Part shown: positions 1 to 9,236 of the stretch, piece by piece
How the letters are laid out: every line of letters begins with the position of its first letter
How positions within the stretch are numbered: the stretch's first letter is position 1
DNA from: Lewinellaceae bacterium
Lineage (GTDB): Bacteria > Bacteroidota > Bacteroidia > Chitinophagales > Saprospiraceae
Reading direction: 5' to 3'
Length of the DNA stretch: 64,000 nucleotides
Assembly: GCA_020636315.1 (NCBI GenBank)
Contig: JACJYA010000013.1
Location: forward strand, 186,001 to 250,000
Made by a program: the position numbers and the translations under genes
The notes under the pieces: model-generated
Told to the model about the DNA's origin: nothing
The model's database searches: none
What the model saw: the letters and a program-made list of their open reading frames with translations, nothing else

Positions 1-2
1 CG

Positions 3-488
3 TGGATCGACTTCTCCCTGGCCGGCATCACCATGGAAGACGATAGCATCCTTTTTTCCTTTAAGCTCAAAACCCTTCAGGAACAGAGCGGCACTCAGCC
101 TATCAACTTCGGCGCCGACCCCACTGCTATTGAAGTTGCCGACACGGCCGAAAACATTCTCGATGTGGAATTTACGGAAGGGACGATCACTATCGAAGGA
201 GTCAATAATATTCGAAACAAAAATAAAGCTGTTCTCGTACAAATAAACAGTTCCCCAAACCCCTTTACAGAACAAACGCTGGTGGACATAAACTTTCTGC
301 GTCCAGCATCAGCTCACATTACTATCCATGACGTCAGTGGCGCCACCCTCTACCAGGAGTCTGCAAATTTCCCGAGCGGCCGGCACACACTCGTTTTATC
401 AAAGGACATTTTCCTCCAGGCGGGAACTTACATTCTGAAGGTCCAGTCTGAAGATTTTTTGGTAACGCATAAACTGATCGTACTATAA
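3..488 (+). CDS. Cohesin-like domain / T9SS type A sorting domain protein, 5' truncated by window edge
   Basis: The reading frame is open from base 3, so the internal ATG at 33 is not the start and the N-terminus lies outside the window. The visible 161 residues are the last strands of a cohesin-like beta-sandwich (ILFSFKLKT, then FGADPTAIEVAD and EGTITIEG, matching the ends of the seven cohesin units of the next gene). A T9SS type A C-terminal sorting domain follows (SSPNPFTEQTLVDINF, then GTYILKVQS near the end). Such proteins cross the outer membrane through the type IX secretion machinery and are then attached to the surface or released. The gene lies 56 bp upstream of the large cohesin/SprB-repeat protein in the same direction, so the two may be co-transcribed. 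The ending is clear; what lies upstream is unknown. Confidence 0.8.
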   Translation, partial: WIDFSLAGITMEDDSILFSFKLKTLQEQSGTQPINFGADPTAIEVADTAENILDVEFTEGTITIEGVNNIRNKNKAVLVQINSSPNPFTEQTLVDINFLRPASAHITIHDVSGATLYQESANFPSGRHTLVLSKDIFLQAGTYILKVQSEDFLVTHKLIVL

Positions 489-544
489 GCTTTATAGCGT
501 AAGCTTTATTCATTCGTTTACAATCATCCCAAATTCCGAGCACG

Positions 545-3500
545 ATGGATAAAAAATTTACAAGCCTGATCATCGGGCTGCTTTGCTGTATTTGGCAGTT
601 ATCAGCTCAGCAACCCACATTTACTATAACTCCTCAAACTGCAAGCGCTCAAGTAGATGACATTATAGAGTTTGACGTCGAAGTGAGCGATTTCAATAAC
701 ATTGCTACTTTCCAATACGGGATCAACTGGGACCCGGCTATTCTGGAGTTTGTAGATATATCTTATATCAACACGGATGGGACCAATGGTTTCCCGGGGT
801 TATCAGACCCCGCTAACGGGAACGGTACCTTCAGCAAGCCCGGGGGCAACGTCCCGCCCGGCCAACTGGGGGTATCCTGGTTTAATCCGAGCTTTTCCGG
901 GATAACCCGCCCCGATGCGACAGTCGTCTTTTCCTTTCGGCTGCGCGCCAAAGCGGGCGGAACTTCACCGGTGGAATTCGCCGTTCCTCCCGTACCTTCT
1001 ATCGAGGTGCTGGACGGCAGCTTTGCGAATGTCGGCATGAATCCGGTGAACAGCATGGTCACCGTTGCCGGCGGCGGGCCGGCCAGTGTCGATTTTACCA
1101 TAAGCGACGGGATCGTTGAGGAAGGGCAACAGGTGTGCCTGAATGTCAGCGTTTCCAATTTCACCAATATTGGCAGCGTCCAGCTGAGCATCAGTTATAA
1201 CAGTTCCATGCTGCAATTCGCTTCCATCAGCGGGATCAGCCTCAGCGGGCTGCAGCAAAGTAACTTCAATACGGCTACTGCCGGCACCATCACCCTGGAC
1301 TGGTCTGCCGCCAATGGCGTGACAGTGGCCAACGGCGCCCCCCTCTTCCAGTTGTGTTTCAATACACTGCAGAGCGGCAACAGTACGGTCAGCTTCTCCG
1401 ATTCTCCGCTGGCCATCAGTGTCCAGGATGGAGGGGGTAGTGATGTTACTTTTAACGGCCAGAATGGAGATGTTACCGTTACGCCCACCAACACCGGCGG
1501 AACGGATTTCAAACTGACTATCGAAGATAAAACCGTTAACTCGGGAGAGGACTTCTGTGTAAAGGTGACTACCGAAAATTTCACCGATGTAGTGGGTATG
1601 GCCTTCACCATCAACTACAACTCCGGTGCGTTGCAGTTCAATGAAGTGACGAACCTCAACCCCAATATCCCGTTGTTTGCTGTCAATGCCAATTTCGGCA
1701 CTCCCAACAGCGGTCTGAGCCCGGGCAATATAACGGTCAACTATTTCAACCAAAGCCTGACCGGCATCAACCTGCCGGACGGGTCCGTGCTTTTTGAACT
1801 TTGTTTCAAAGCTATTGGCTCCGGATCCTCGCAGATTACTTTCTCCAGTGGCATCACCCAGATCGAAATATCGGACAGCAACCAGGAGATCATTCCGTTT
1901 AACAGCGATCCCGGCAATATTACCATCAACGGCGGGCCACCGCCTACCGATGACTTTCGCCTGACCATTGCCGACGCCAATATCGACCCGGGTGACCAGT
2001 TCTGTGTAGAAGTGACTACCGATAACTTTACCGATGTTGTCGGTATGGCCTTCACCATCAACTACAATTCGGATTATCTCCAATTCGAAAGTGTAGGCAA
2101 CCTCAACCCCAACATTCCCGGCTTTGATGTAGCCGCCAACTTCGGCACGCCCAATACGGGCCTGAGCCCGGGATTCATCACCGTCAATTATTTCAATAAC
2201 GACCTGACCGGCATCAACCTGCCGAATGGCTCCGTACTCTTCGAGCTTTGCTTTACGGAGGCCGGCGGCCCGGGAGCGGAATCGGACATCCGGTTTTCCA
2301 GCGATATCGCACAGATCGAAGTATCGGACAGCAACCAGGAAGTGATCCCCTTCACCAGTGAAGACGGGACGGTCGCTGTTTCCGGTATCTTCCAGGGATT
2401 CCGGCTGACCATCGAAGACCTTACGGTGGCCCCCAACGAAGAATTCTGCGTAGAAGTGACGGCGGAAAACTTCACCGATATTGTGGGCTTTGCCTTTACC
2501 ATGAATTACGACCCCAACGAACTCGAATTCATGTCGGTGAGCAACCTGAACCCCGATATTCCCCTCTTTTCCGTAGATGCGAATATCGGTACGCCCAACA
2601 ACGGGCTGAGCCCCGGGTTCATTACCGTCAACTATTTCAATCAGAGCCTCACCGGCCTTACTTTGCCGAGAGACGCCGTTCTCTTCGAATTGTGCTTCCG
2701 CGCAAATGGCCTTAGCGGCACCTGCTCAGATGTTGACTTTTCCAGCGATATCACCCAGATCGAAATATCGGACAGCAACCAGAATGTGGTGGATTTCAAC
2801 AGCCGCCGCGGAACCATCTGCGTCGATGACGCCGTTCCGGGCCAGGTGCGCCTGACAGCAGGAAACGTCACCGTGGATGCCGACCAGAACTTCTGCGTTC
2901 CGATCCGGGTCAGAGGGTTTAACGACATCAAGGACATGTCGTTCACCATTACTTACAATTCCAGCGAATTGCAATTCTCGAATGTGGGCAACCTGAGCGC
3001 CAGCCTTCCCGGCTTTACGATCAATAACTCCTTCGGGACCCCGGGCAACGGCACCTCGGCCGGCGTGATCACCGTAAGCTGGAGCGGCTCTGCCGGTGTC
3101 AGCCTGCCGGACAATACCGTTCTTTTTGAACTTTGCTACACTGCAATGGGCCAGGATGGCAACTGCTCGGATGTCGCTTTTGCCGGCACCCCCACGGCCA
3201 TCGAGTTTCGCAACAGTCTCAATGAAGTGCTGCCTTTCAATGGGGTAGAGGGGACGGTTTGCATCAATCCGGCTTTTGATGGCTTCCTCCTTACCGTACA
3301 GGATAAGTTCGTAGAACCGGATGAGCAGTTCTGCGTGCCCATCACCGTGCTCAATTTCACGGATGTAGTAGGCCTGGCCTTTACCCTCAATTATGACACT
3401 ACTCAATTGCAGTTCAATCAGGTGATTAACCTGAATCCGACTTTGGTAGCCGATCACAACTTTGATCTGTCTAATAATATCGCAACTCCGCCCAACATTG

Positions 3501-6500
3501 CCAGCGGGCACATCACCATGAACTGGTTCGACCTGACGCTGAACCCGGCGAACCTCATGAACGGAGAAGTCCTCTTTGAGATCTGTTTTACCGCCATCGG
3601 CGATGATGGGCAGGTTTCCGACATCACTTTTTCCAGTGACATCACTCCGATCGAAGTATCCGACAGCAACCAGGATATCATTCCGTTTAACGGCGAAGAG
3701 GGCACCATCACCATTTCCGCCATTCAACCACCGGATATCGGCAACCCGGCGATCACCAATGTGGCTTGTATGGGAGGTTCGGATGGCGCCATCACCATTT
3801 CCGCCAGCGGCGGCACCGGCGGCCCCTTCACCTATAGCTGGGCCGGCCCGGGCGGCCCCTATTCCGGCCCCAGCATCGACGGCCTGGCTGCCGGCTCCTA
3901 TGCGGTCACGGTTACGGATGTCAACTCTACTTTGACTTCAACTGCCACTTATAATGTCACCCAGCCCGGCTCTTCAATAGCGATCGATGGGAGCAGCACC
4001 GCGCCGACCTGCCAGGGAGGCTCGGATGGCGCCATCAGTGTTATGGCTTCCGGCGGTACGCCCGGTTACCAATATTCCTGGGACAACGGTATTCCCGCCG
4101 GCATAGAAGACCCCACCAACCTGCCTACAGGTACTTACACGCTGACTGTAACGGATGCCAACGGCTGTACCCAGAGCCGTTCCTTCCTGGTGCCTGCCGG
4201 TGTGGGCTCTCCCATGTCCATTAACGCTACGGTTAATGACGTCGCCTGCGCAGGGGAGTCCAACGGTTCTATTCTTCTCTCGGTCTTTGGGGCTCAGGGT
4301 AGCGTAGAATATTTCTGGACGCCATCTTCCGCCGGAAGCGGTTCCTCTATTTCCAACCTGGACGGCGGCAACTATTCGGTGACGGTTTATGATGACGGCG
4401 GTTGTTTTACCAGCGAGTCCTTCACCGTTCAGGAACCTGCCCAGGCCCTGACGATGATTGAACTGGCCGGCAGCCCTATAGAAACCGGCAATGATGGAAG
4501 CGTCCACGTTAATGTATCCGGCGGCACCATGCCCTATGAATACAGATGGGCGGCGCCGGACAATGCCACCAACAATACCGATACCTGGTCCAACCTGGAC
4601 CAGCCCGGCGAATACTGCGTTACGGTTACGGATGCCAATGATTGCACCATTACCGGCTGTTATGAGCTGGAAGTCCTGCTGTCCTTTAATGTTGATATCG
4701 TCAATTCCTGCGGTCCCGGCAATGGCGCTATTGCGCTGCAGATGTCCGGAGGCCAGGGTCCTTATACCTTTGAATGGGACGGGTTGATGGACAATGACTC
4801 TATTGTCGATGGACTTGACGGCGGCACTTATTTCGTGACTGTAACCGATGCCAACGGTATTGAGGTAAGCGGCCAGTTTACCGTGCCCGGATATCCGGGG
4901 ATTAACCTTGGCAATACCTATACTCCGATTACCGGAAATGCCTCTAATGCCAATGGCGCCATCAACCTCGTGGCCAGCGGTGGTACTGGTGTGCTCACTT
5001 ATGACTGGAGCACCGGTGATACCGGAGCGGAGCTTTCCGGACTGGGCGAGGGTGAATATTGCGTAACTGTTAGTGACGAAGTGGGCTGTTCTCTGGACAC
5101 CTGCTTCAATATGGTCCTCAGGAATGATTTTGAAGCTCCGGTCGTGGCCGGCCAGAATACAACCTGCGCCGATACGGAAGACGGAGCTCTGAATGTGAAT
5201 ATACAGGGAGGCCTGTTTCCCTATAGTGTAGTGATCAATTATGATTCCGGAGCGTCCTATAATTTTGAGACTTCAGAAATGAGCTTCACCCGCGACGGCC
5301 TGCCTCCGGGAAGCGGAACCATTGAGATTACGGATGCCATTGGGGAAACCCAGAGCCAGCCCTTTATCATTGGCAGCCCTGCCGCCCTTGATGTTTCGGT
5401 GGAGGACTTCCTGCACGATACCGACGAATCGGGATGTTCGGGCATGATTCAACTCAGCATTTCGGGAGGCACCGGAGGTTATACGGTGAACTGGAGCTCG
5501 GGTGACGTCGGCGCCGTTCTCAACAACATCTGCGGCAATAATACTTACCAGCCTACGGTTACGGATGCCAATGGTTGCAGCGTTACGCTCGACCCCATAA
5601 ACCTGACCATCTTCTCGCTCGATGTTGTGAGCACTACGGGCACGGAATGCCCGGACGACCCAACAGGCTCTATTGATATCGATGTATCCGGCGGAGAACC
5701 GGGATACAGTTATATCTGGCTGAATGGGGAGGGCAATGTCGTTTCGGAGCAAGAAGACATCTCCGGTTTTCCTGCCGGTGATTACACTGTCATGGTTTCC
5801 GAACCTTCCGGTAATACGCTCACTCAGCAGGTTACCATCAGTTCTACCTCTCCGTTGCAGCTTGGACTCAACATCATGTCCGATTACAATGGCTTTGACG
5901 TTAGCTGTGCCGATGCCACCGACGGCCGGGTGCGGGCAACGGCTACCGGTACGAGTGGATATGCCTACGAATGGACGCTCAATGATGTACTGGTCAGTAC
6001 GGAACCGAACCTGACAGACGCCGCTCCCGGTTCTTATCAGGTTATAGTGACGGATGCCGAAGGCTGCACCATTACCCGCCAGGTGGACCTCAGTGCGCCG
6101 GAGCCCCTTGAGATTACCGCCAACGTTCAGAGCATCACCTGTAATGGCGGCAAGGATGGCAGCATCACTGCATTTGTCACCGGCGGAGTGGACAATTACT
6201 ATTATCAGTGGGATAACGGTGGGCTTAGCAACCGCATTTCCTTCCTCGATGCCGGTGATTATACCCTGACGGTTTTTGATGACAACAACTGCAGCCAGGA
6301 GGCGACCTATACCATTGATGACCCGGCCCCTCTGGCCGTCAGTTTTGAAGCGGAGCCTGCCTCCGATGGTTGTAATGGTATGGCTACTGTTGTGGTCGAA
6401 GGAGGGACGGAGCCTTTCCGTTACAATTGGGCCAACCTGGATGCCGGTATCAATGCCGGTGTTGTATCGGAACTTTGTCCCGGAGAATACTTCCTCCAGG

Positions 6501-6847
6501 TGATAGACGCCAATGACTGCGAATCCGAGCTTACTACCTTATTGGTGGAAGACAGGCGTTTCCCCTGTTTCGAAGCGCGGGTAGTGATTACTCCGGACGG
6601 CAACGGTGTAAATGACGAGCTGCTTATCTTCTGCGTTGGCGATTACCCGGATAATCATCTGGAGATCTATAACCGCTGGGGGCAGCTGGTCTTTGAGGCC
6701 GATAATTATGACAATACCTGGGAAGGCACGACCCAGGATGGTCAACCCCTTCCGGAAGGGCCCTATTACTACGTCCTGGAATATACGGATCCGGAAGGGA
6801 ACCTTCAGCAGCAAAAGGGTTCACTGACCATTCTGAGAGATAACTAA
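545..6847 (+). CDS. Giant secreted protein: seven cohesin-like domains, twelve SprB repeats, type B (CHU_C) sorting domain
   Basis: A 2100-residue secreted protein. Residues 1-21 are a signal peptide (LIIGLLCCIWQLSAQQ). Residues about 23-1060 hold seven tandem cohesin-like beta-sandwiches of about 145 residues each (starting near 23, 180, 320, 469, 616, 766 and 911), each with a DFxLTI-like first strand, an NY(N/D)xxxLQF strand, a VLFELCF strand and a closing EGTI(T/C)I strand. Residues about 1061-2000 hold twelve SprB-type repeats (C..GSDGAI, SGGT..Y.Y.W, G.Y.VTVTDANGC). Residues about 2004-2100 are a gliding-motility-associated C-terminal domain (VVITPDGNGVNDEL, IYNRWGQLVFE), the type B T9SS signal. 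Known: cohesins bind dockerins, and type B proteins of SprB type need a PorP/SprF partner, which is encoded next. Inferred: a surface-anchored scaffold. Cohesin units 3-5 are very alike, suggesting recent duplication. Confidence 0.88.
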   Translation: MDKKFTSLIIGLLCCIWQLSAQQPTFTITPQTASAQVDDIIEFDVEVSDFNNIATFQYGINWDPAILEFVDISYINTDGTNGFPGLSDPANGNGTFSKPGGNVPPGQLGVSWFNPSFSGITRPDATVVFSFRLRAKAGGTSPVEFAVPPVPSIEVLDGSFANVGMNPVNSMVTVAGGGPASVDFTISDGIVEEGQQVCLNVSVSNFTNIGSVQLSISYNSSMLQFASISGISLSGLQQSNFNTATAGTITLDWSAANGVTVANGAPLFQLCFNTLQSGNSTVSFSDSPLAISVQDGGGSDVTFNGQNGDVTVTPTNTGGTDFKLTIEDKTVNSGEDFCVKVTTENFTDVVGMAFTINYNSGALQFNEVTNLNPNIPLFAVNANFGTPNSGLSPGNITVNYFNQSLTGINLPDGSVLFELCFKAIGSGSSQITFSSGITQIEISDSNQEIIPFNSDPGNITINGGPPPTDDFRLTIADANIDPGDQFCVEVTTDNFTDVVGMAFTINYNSDYLQFESVGNLNPNIPGFDVAANFGTPNTGLSPGFITVNYFNNDLTGINLPNGSVLFELCFTEAGGPGAESDIRFSSDIAQIEVSDSNQEVIPFTSEDGTVAVSGIFQGFRLTIEDLTVAPNEEFCVEVTAENFTDIVGFAFTMNYDPNELEFMSVSNLNPDIPLFSVDANIGTPNNGLSPGFITVNYFNQSLTGLTLPRDAVLFELCFRANGLSGTCSDVDFSSDITQIEISDSNQNVVDFNSRRGTICVDDAVPGQVRLTAGNVTVDADQNFCVPIRVRGFNDIKDMSFTITYNSSELQFSNVGNLSASLPGFTINNSFGTPGNGTSAGVITVSWSGSAGVSLPDNTVLFELCYTAMGQDGNCSDVAFAGTPTAIEFRNSLNEVLPFNGVEGTVCINPAFDGFLLTVQDKFVEPDEQFCVPITVLNFTDVVGLAFTLNYDTTQLQFNQVINLNPTLVADHNFDLSNNIATPPNIASGHITMNWFDLTLNPANLMNGEVLFEICFTAIGDDGQVSDITFSSDITPIEVSDSNQDIIPFNGEEGTITISAIQPPDIGNPAITNVACMGGSDGAITISASGGTGGPFTYSWAGPGGPYSGPSIDGLAAGSYAVTVTDVNSTLTSTATYNVTQPGSSIAIDGSSTAPTCQGGSDGAISVMASGGTPGYQYSWDNGIPAGIEDPTNLPTGTYTLTVTDANGCTQSRSFLVPAGVGSPMSINATVNDVACAGESNGSILLSVFGAQGSVEYFWTPSSAGSGSSISNLDGGNYSVTVYDDGGCFTSESFTVQEPAQALTMIELAGSPIETGNDGSVHVNVSGGTMPYEYRWAAPDNATNNTDTWSNLDQPGEYCVTVTDANDCTITGCYELEVLLSFNVDIVNSCGPGNGAIALQMSGGQGPYTFEWDGLMDNDSIVDGLDGGTYFVTVTDANGIEVSGQFTVPGYPGINLGNTYTPITGNASNANGAINLVASGGTGVLTYDWSTGDTGAELSGLGEGEYCVTVSDEVGCSLDTCFNMVLRNDFEAPVVAGQNTTCADTEDGALNVNIQGGLFPYSVVINYDSGASYNFETSEMSFTRDGLPPGSGTIEITDAIGETQSQPFIIGSPAALDVSVEDFLHDTDESGCSGMIQLSISGGTGGYTVNWSSGDVGAVLNNICGNNTYQPTVTDANGCSVTLDPINLTIFSLDVVSTTGTECPDDPTGSIDIDVSGGEPGYSYIWLNGEGNVVSEQEDISGFPAGDYTVMVSEPSGNTLTQQVTISSTSPLQLGLNIMSDYNGFDVSCADATDGRVRATATGTSGYAYEWTLNDVLVSTEPNLTDAAPGSYQVIVTDAEGCTITRQVDLSAPEPLEITANVQSITCNGGKDGSITAFVTGGVDNYYYQWDNGGLSNRISFLDAGDYTLTVFDDNNCSQEATYTIDDPAPLAVSFEAEPASDGCNGMATVVVEGGTEPFRYNWANLDAGINAGVVSELCPGEYFLQVIDANDCESELTTLLVEDRRFPCFEARVVITPDGNGVNDELLIFCVGDYPDNHLEIYNRWGQLVFEADNYDNTWEGTTQDGQPLPEGPYYYVLEYTDPEGNLQQQKGSLTILRDN

Positions 6848-6932
6848 AGAACAGTATTCGGGCCGGCGCCTGATGCCTGTCGGGCGCCGGCCAAGATCAA
6901 AAAATATTCAAGGAACCATTAACCGATTTGTG

Positions 6933-7859
6933 ATGAAAAAAATACTTTTACTCATATCTTTTCTGTCCGTCGTCCGCCTGGCTTCTGCCCAGGATGAAGC
7001 CATCTTTTCCCATTACAACATCATGCCGGTCCTGGTTAACCCCAGTGCGGCGGGTTTTGGCGATCAACACCAGTTCCAGCTCAATGCCCGGGCGCAGTGG
7101 TCGGGTTTTGTAGATGCCCCCAAGACTTATTCGGCGCAATACAACGGGCCTATCGGCACTAATTTTGGCCTGGGGGTCGGTGTGCTTACCGAAACGGCCG
7201 CTCAAATGAACCGGTTGAGGGCACACCTGAACTATGCCTTTCGTTTCAAGATCAATGACATGATCAAATTATCGGCAGGGTTCTCGACGGAATACCAGCA
7301 AGTTCGCCTCGACAATGGAGTGGCGGCCGGTGTTTTTTTCCAGGAAGGGGATAAGATCATCGAAGACTTTATGGACGGGCGTGGCGTTTTCGATGCCTCT
7401 TTGGGGGTTTTCAGTTCTTTTAATGAAGATACCAAGGTGGGCCTGACTTTTACCAACCTGGTGCGTTCCCGCCTTTCCAATATTGGAGTCAACGGCAGCA
7501 ACGAATCTATTCTGAAATACTACCTCTTCTATGCCAGCCACAAACTGCGGATAGAAGAGCACAACTTTACGCTGGAGCCCTCGATACTGATCCGGAATGT
7601 CCGTGATGTTCCTTCACAGGTGGACATCAACCTGAAGGCGGCGTTCCTGGATGAGGCGCTCACTACCGGCCTTTCCTACCGCTCACTGGGCTCTCTGGGT
7701 ATTCTGCTGGGGACCAGGCTATCCACTTTCGAAGTCTATTATTCTTACGACGTATTCTTTCAGAATTTTCAAAAATACAATGACGGCTCCCACGAAGTGA
7801 CGGTTGCTCTGAGTTTCAACCGCATCAAAAAACAGGTTCCGGAAGGCAAGAGGTTCTAG
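6933..7859 (+). CDS. PorP/SprF family type IX secretion outer-membrane protein
   Basis: A 308-residue protein with a signal peptide (MKKILLLISFLSVVRLASAQ), then DEAIFSHYNIMPVLVNPSAAG, the characteristic start of the PorP/SprF family. The rest alternates in short beta-strand stretches as an outer-membrane beta-barrel would. I chose the ATG at 6933 rather than an in-frame upstream one because the signal peptide begins exactly there. It follows the CHU_C-domain giant protein by 85 bp. Known: PorP/SprF-like genes are commonly paired with type B CTD substrates, and SprF is needed for secretion or attachment of SprB. It is therefore probably the dedicated export or anchoring partner of the preceding gene. 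A strong hairpin-plus-T-tract terminator follows 61 bp downstream. Confidence 0.88.
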   Translation: MKKILLLISFLSVVRLASAQDEAIFSHYNIMPVLVNPSAAGFGDQHQFQLNARAQWSGFVDAPKTYSAQYNGPIGTNFGLGVGVLTETAAQMNRLRAHLNYAFRFKINDMIKLSAGFSTEYQQVRLDNGVAAGVFFQEGDKIIEDFMDGRGVFDASLGVFSSFNEDTKVGLTFTNLVRSRLSNIGVNGSNESILKYYLFYASHKLRIEEHNFTLEPSILIRNVRDVPSQVDINLKAAFLDEALTTGLSYRSLGSLGILLGTRLSTFEVYYSYDVFFQNFQKYNDGSHEVTVALSFNRIKKQVPEGKRF

Positions 7860-7920
7860 CCACTGAATGGCGGGCCTCGGTAAAGAAACAGATGTCCTTT
7901 AACAATTGGTTTTTGGGATG

Positions 7921-7950
7921 GCCTCTCCCCAATGTGGGGAGGGGCTTTTT
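7921..7950 (+). terminator. Rho-independent terminator, copy 1 of a three-member family
   Basis: A 10-bp stem (7921-7930 with 7936-7945, one G-U pair) with loop AATGT is followed by TTTTT. The sequence TTTGGGATGGCCTCT (7912-7926), covering the leader and 5' arm, is identical in two other hairpins of the window (8459 and 17120). It ends the cohesin/PorP transcription unit. Confidence 0.8.
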
Positions 7951-8190
7951 GTTTTTGGCACGGTATTTGAAATTTGTATAGAAGAGAAAACTAAAGAACA
8001 TACTATGGGGAAACTTTCCCCAAATGCATCAAAGACTTGGCCTGAGGCTTGTGGCCTGCCCTCCTTCGGTTGGAGGAAGATGTACTTTGCTGCGAAGGCA
8101 GGGTGCCGGGGCAAGCCAGAGGCTCAGCATAAGATATTTGATGTAGTTACTTTTTTTGGCCTAGGCCTTTTGGGGCGCGCCTCCGAAAGA

Positions 8191-8220
8191 CCTCTCTCCC
8201 GGAAAATACCGGGAGAGGGG
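8191..8220. repeat. GC-rich palindrome of the CCTCTCC...GGAGAGGGG type
   Basis: A 12-bp stem (8191-8202 with 8209-8220, one G-T) has loop AAAATA and is followed by CTAGG. The 3' side GAGGGGCTAGG resembles the 3' side of the repeat at 42841 (GAGGGGCTGGG) and of the copy at 60890. It is probably one member of a dispersed palindromic repeat class. Confidence 0.5.
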
Positions 8221-8467
8221 CTAGGTTTTAATAAGCAGGAAGACTTTTTTATTCCATCTTTTTGAGGCGTTTTTTGTAACAATCATATTGAACCGCCGTA
8301 TTAGAATATAGATTTCGGGAAGGCATAATAGCCCTCCCTCCCAGGCTTCCGAAACGGAAGCCCTATGAACAAGAAGTTGTTATGAACAACAATAATTAAG
8401 GCGATTGGATTGTATGTGATTCACAAGAACCGTTTTCAAGTTTATACTTAAATCGGTTTTTGGGATG

Positions 8468-8502
8468 GCCTCTCTCCTAGCAGACAGGAGGGGGGCTTTT
8501 TT
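8468..8502 (+). terminator. Rho-independent terminator, copy 2 of a three-member family
   Basis: An 11-bp stem (8468-8478 with 8486-8496, two G-U pairs) with a 7-nt loop is followed by six T. The leader TTTGGGATGGCCTCT (8459-8473) is identical to the copies at 7912 and 17120, while the 3' arm differs but still pairs. No recognised gene lies directly upstream, so it may end a non-coding transcript. Confidence 0.65.
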
Positions 8503-9236
8503 ATTTTGTGCCTGCCCTCCGTTTTTTTTACTCATCTCTTATTGCTTCTTTCCCCTATTCCTGCAAGTTTGGCACGCTTTTGGTACTAAAAAGAATGAAT
8601 AATATTGGCCTGCTGTCTCCTGGCTTGATCTGTCGTCAGGCAGGTTGGCGCCAGGTGGCTGAAGTGCTTTTTCGCCCTGGCCGGGCGCAGAAAGGAAGTA
8701 GCCAGGCAGGAATGATTTATTAATTAAAACCGCAACAATATGGATAAAGCCAGACTGAGAGTTTAGTTACCGAAAATAGATACACGCCATGGTGGCTGTA
8801 GCGAAGCGGCTGATGGTTTTGCCCTCCTCATACTTCCGGGTTTTGCTGTAAAGCCTGCCTTTTCCCAAGGGCTCCCTGTGAAGTGAGGATGGCTTCCTCC
8901 CCCCTTCCTGAAATCCCGCTGAACCTTTGGGTTTGTTCTATTGCCACCATGAAGAGGCAGGCTAAGCCTGCTCCTGTAGTTTCCTCGCTGATACCTGTCC
9001 AGGCTGTATAGCGGCTTCGGCGAAGGTTCGGCTTCGGATGCTGCTTCCCCTACCCCCCCCCGTCAACATTGAGGCATAAATGGTGCCTCCCTGCCTGGAA
9101 ATGGCCAGTGCAGGGGCTGGAACTTTTTTGTATTGCCGGTGGCCAATAGCGCAATGGCCGCCGGGAGGCACTGCTTTGCCTTTGCAGAAGGAATAGTTAA
9201 AGATCTATTATTCGATAACAATTAAACTACATCAAG

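Larger units (their letters stand above)
7951..9236. other. Long non-coding spacer rich in palindromes
   Basis: About 1.3 kb without a convincing gene; the short open frames have no family features. It holds a 17-bp palindrome (TGGGGAAACTTTCCCCA, 8006-8022), a long imperfect fold with complementary words around 8040-8130, a GC-rich hairpin (8191-8220), a perfect 8-bp stem with loop AAA (8344-8362), a second terminator (8468-8502), the palindrome GCAGGCTAAGCCTGC (8957-8971), and an inverted pair GTGCCTCCC/GGGAGGCAC (9083-9091, 9163-9171). It may be a graveyard of palindromic repeats, or part of it may be a structured RNA ending at the terminator at 8502. Confidence 0.5.

Noticed and set aside
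965..3727. Long open frames on the minus strand across the cohesin-repeat gene
   Set aside because: They mirror the repeated coding sequence of the + strand gene, lack signal peptides or domains, and repeat with its period, so they are antisense shadows.
7906..8723. Open frames of 71-119 codons in the spacer after the PorP/SprF gene
   Set aside because: They run through terminators and palindromes and have no coding signature.
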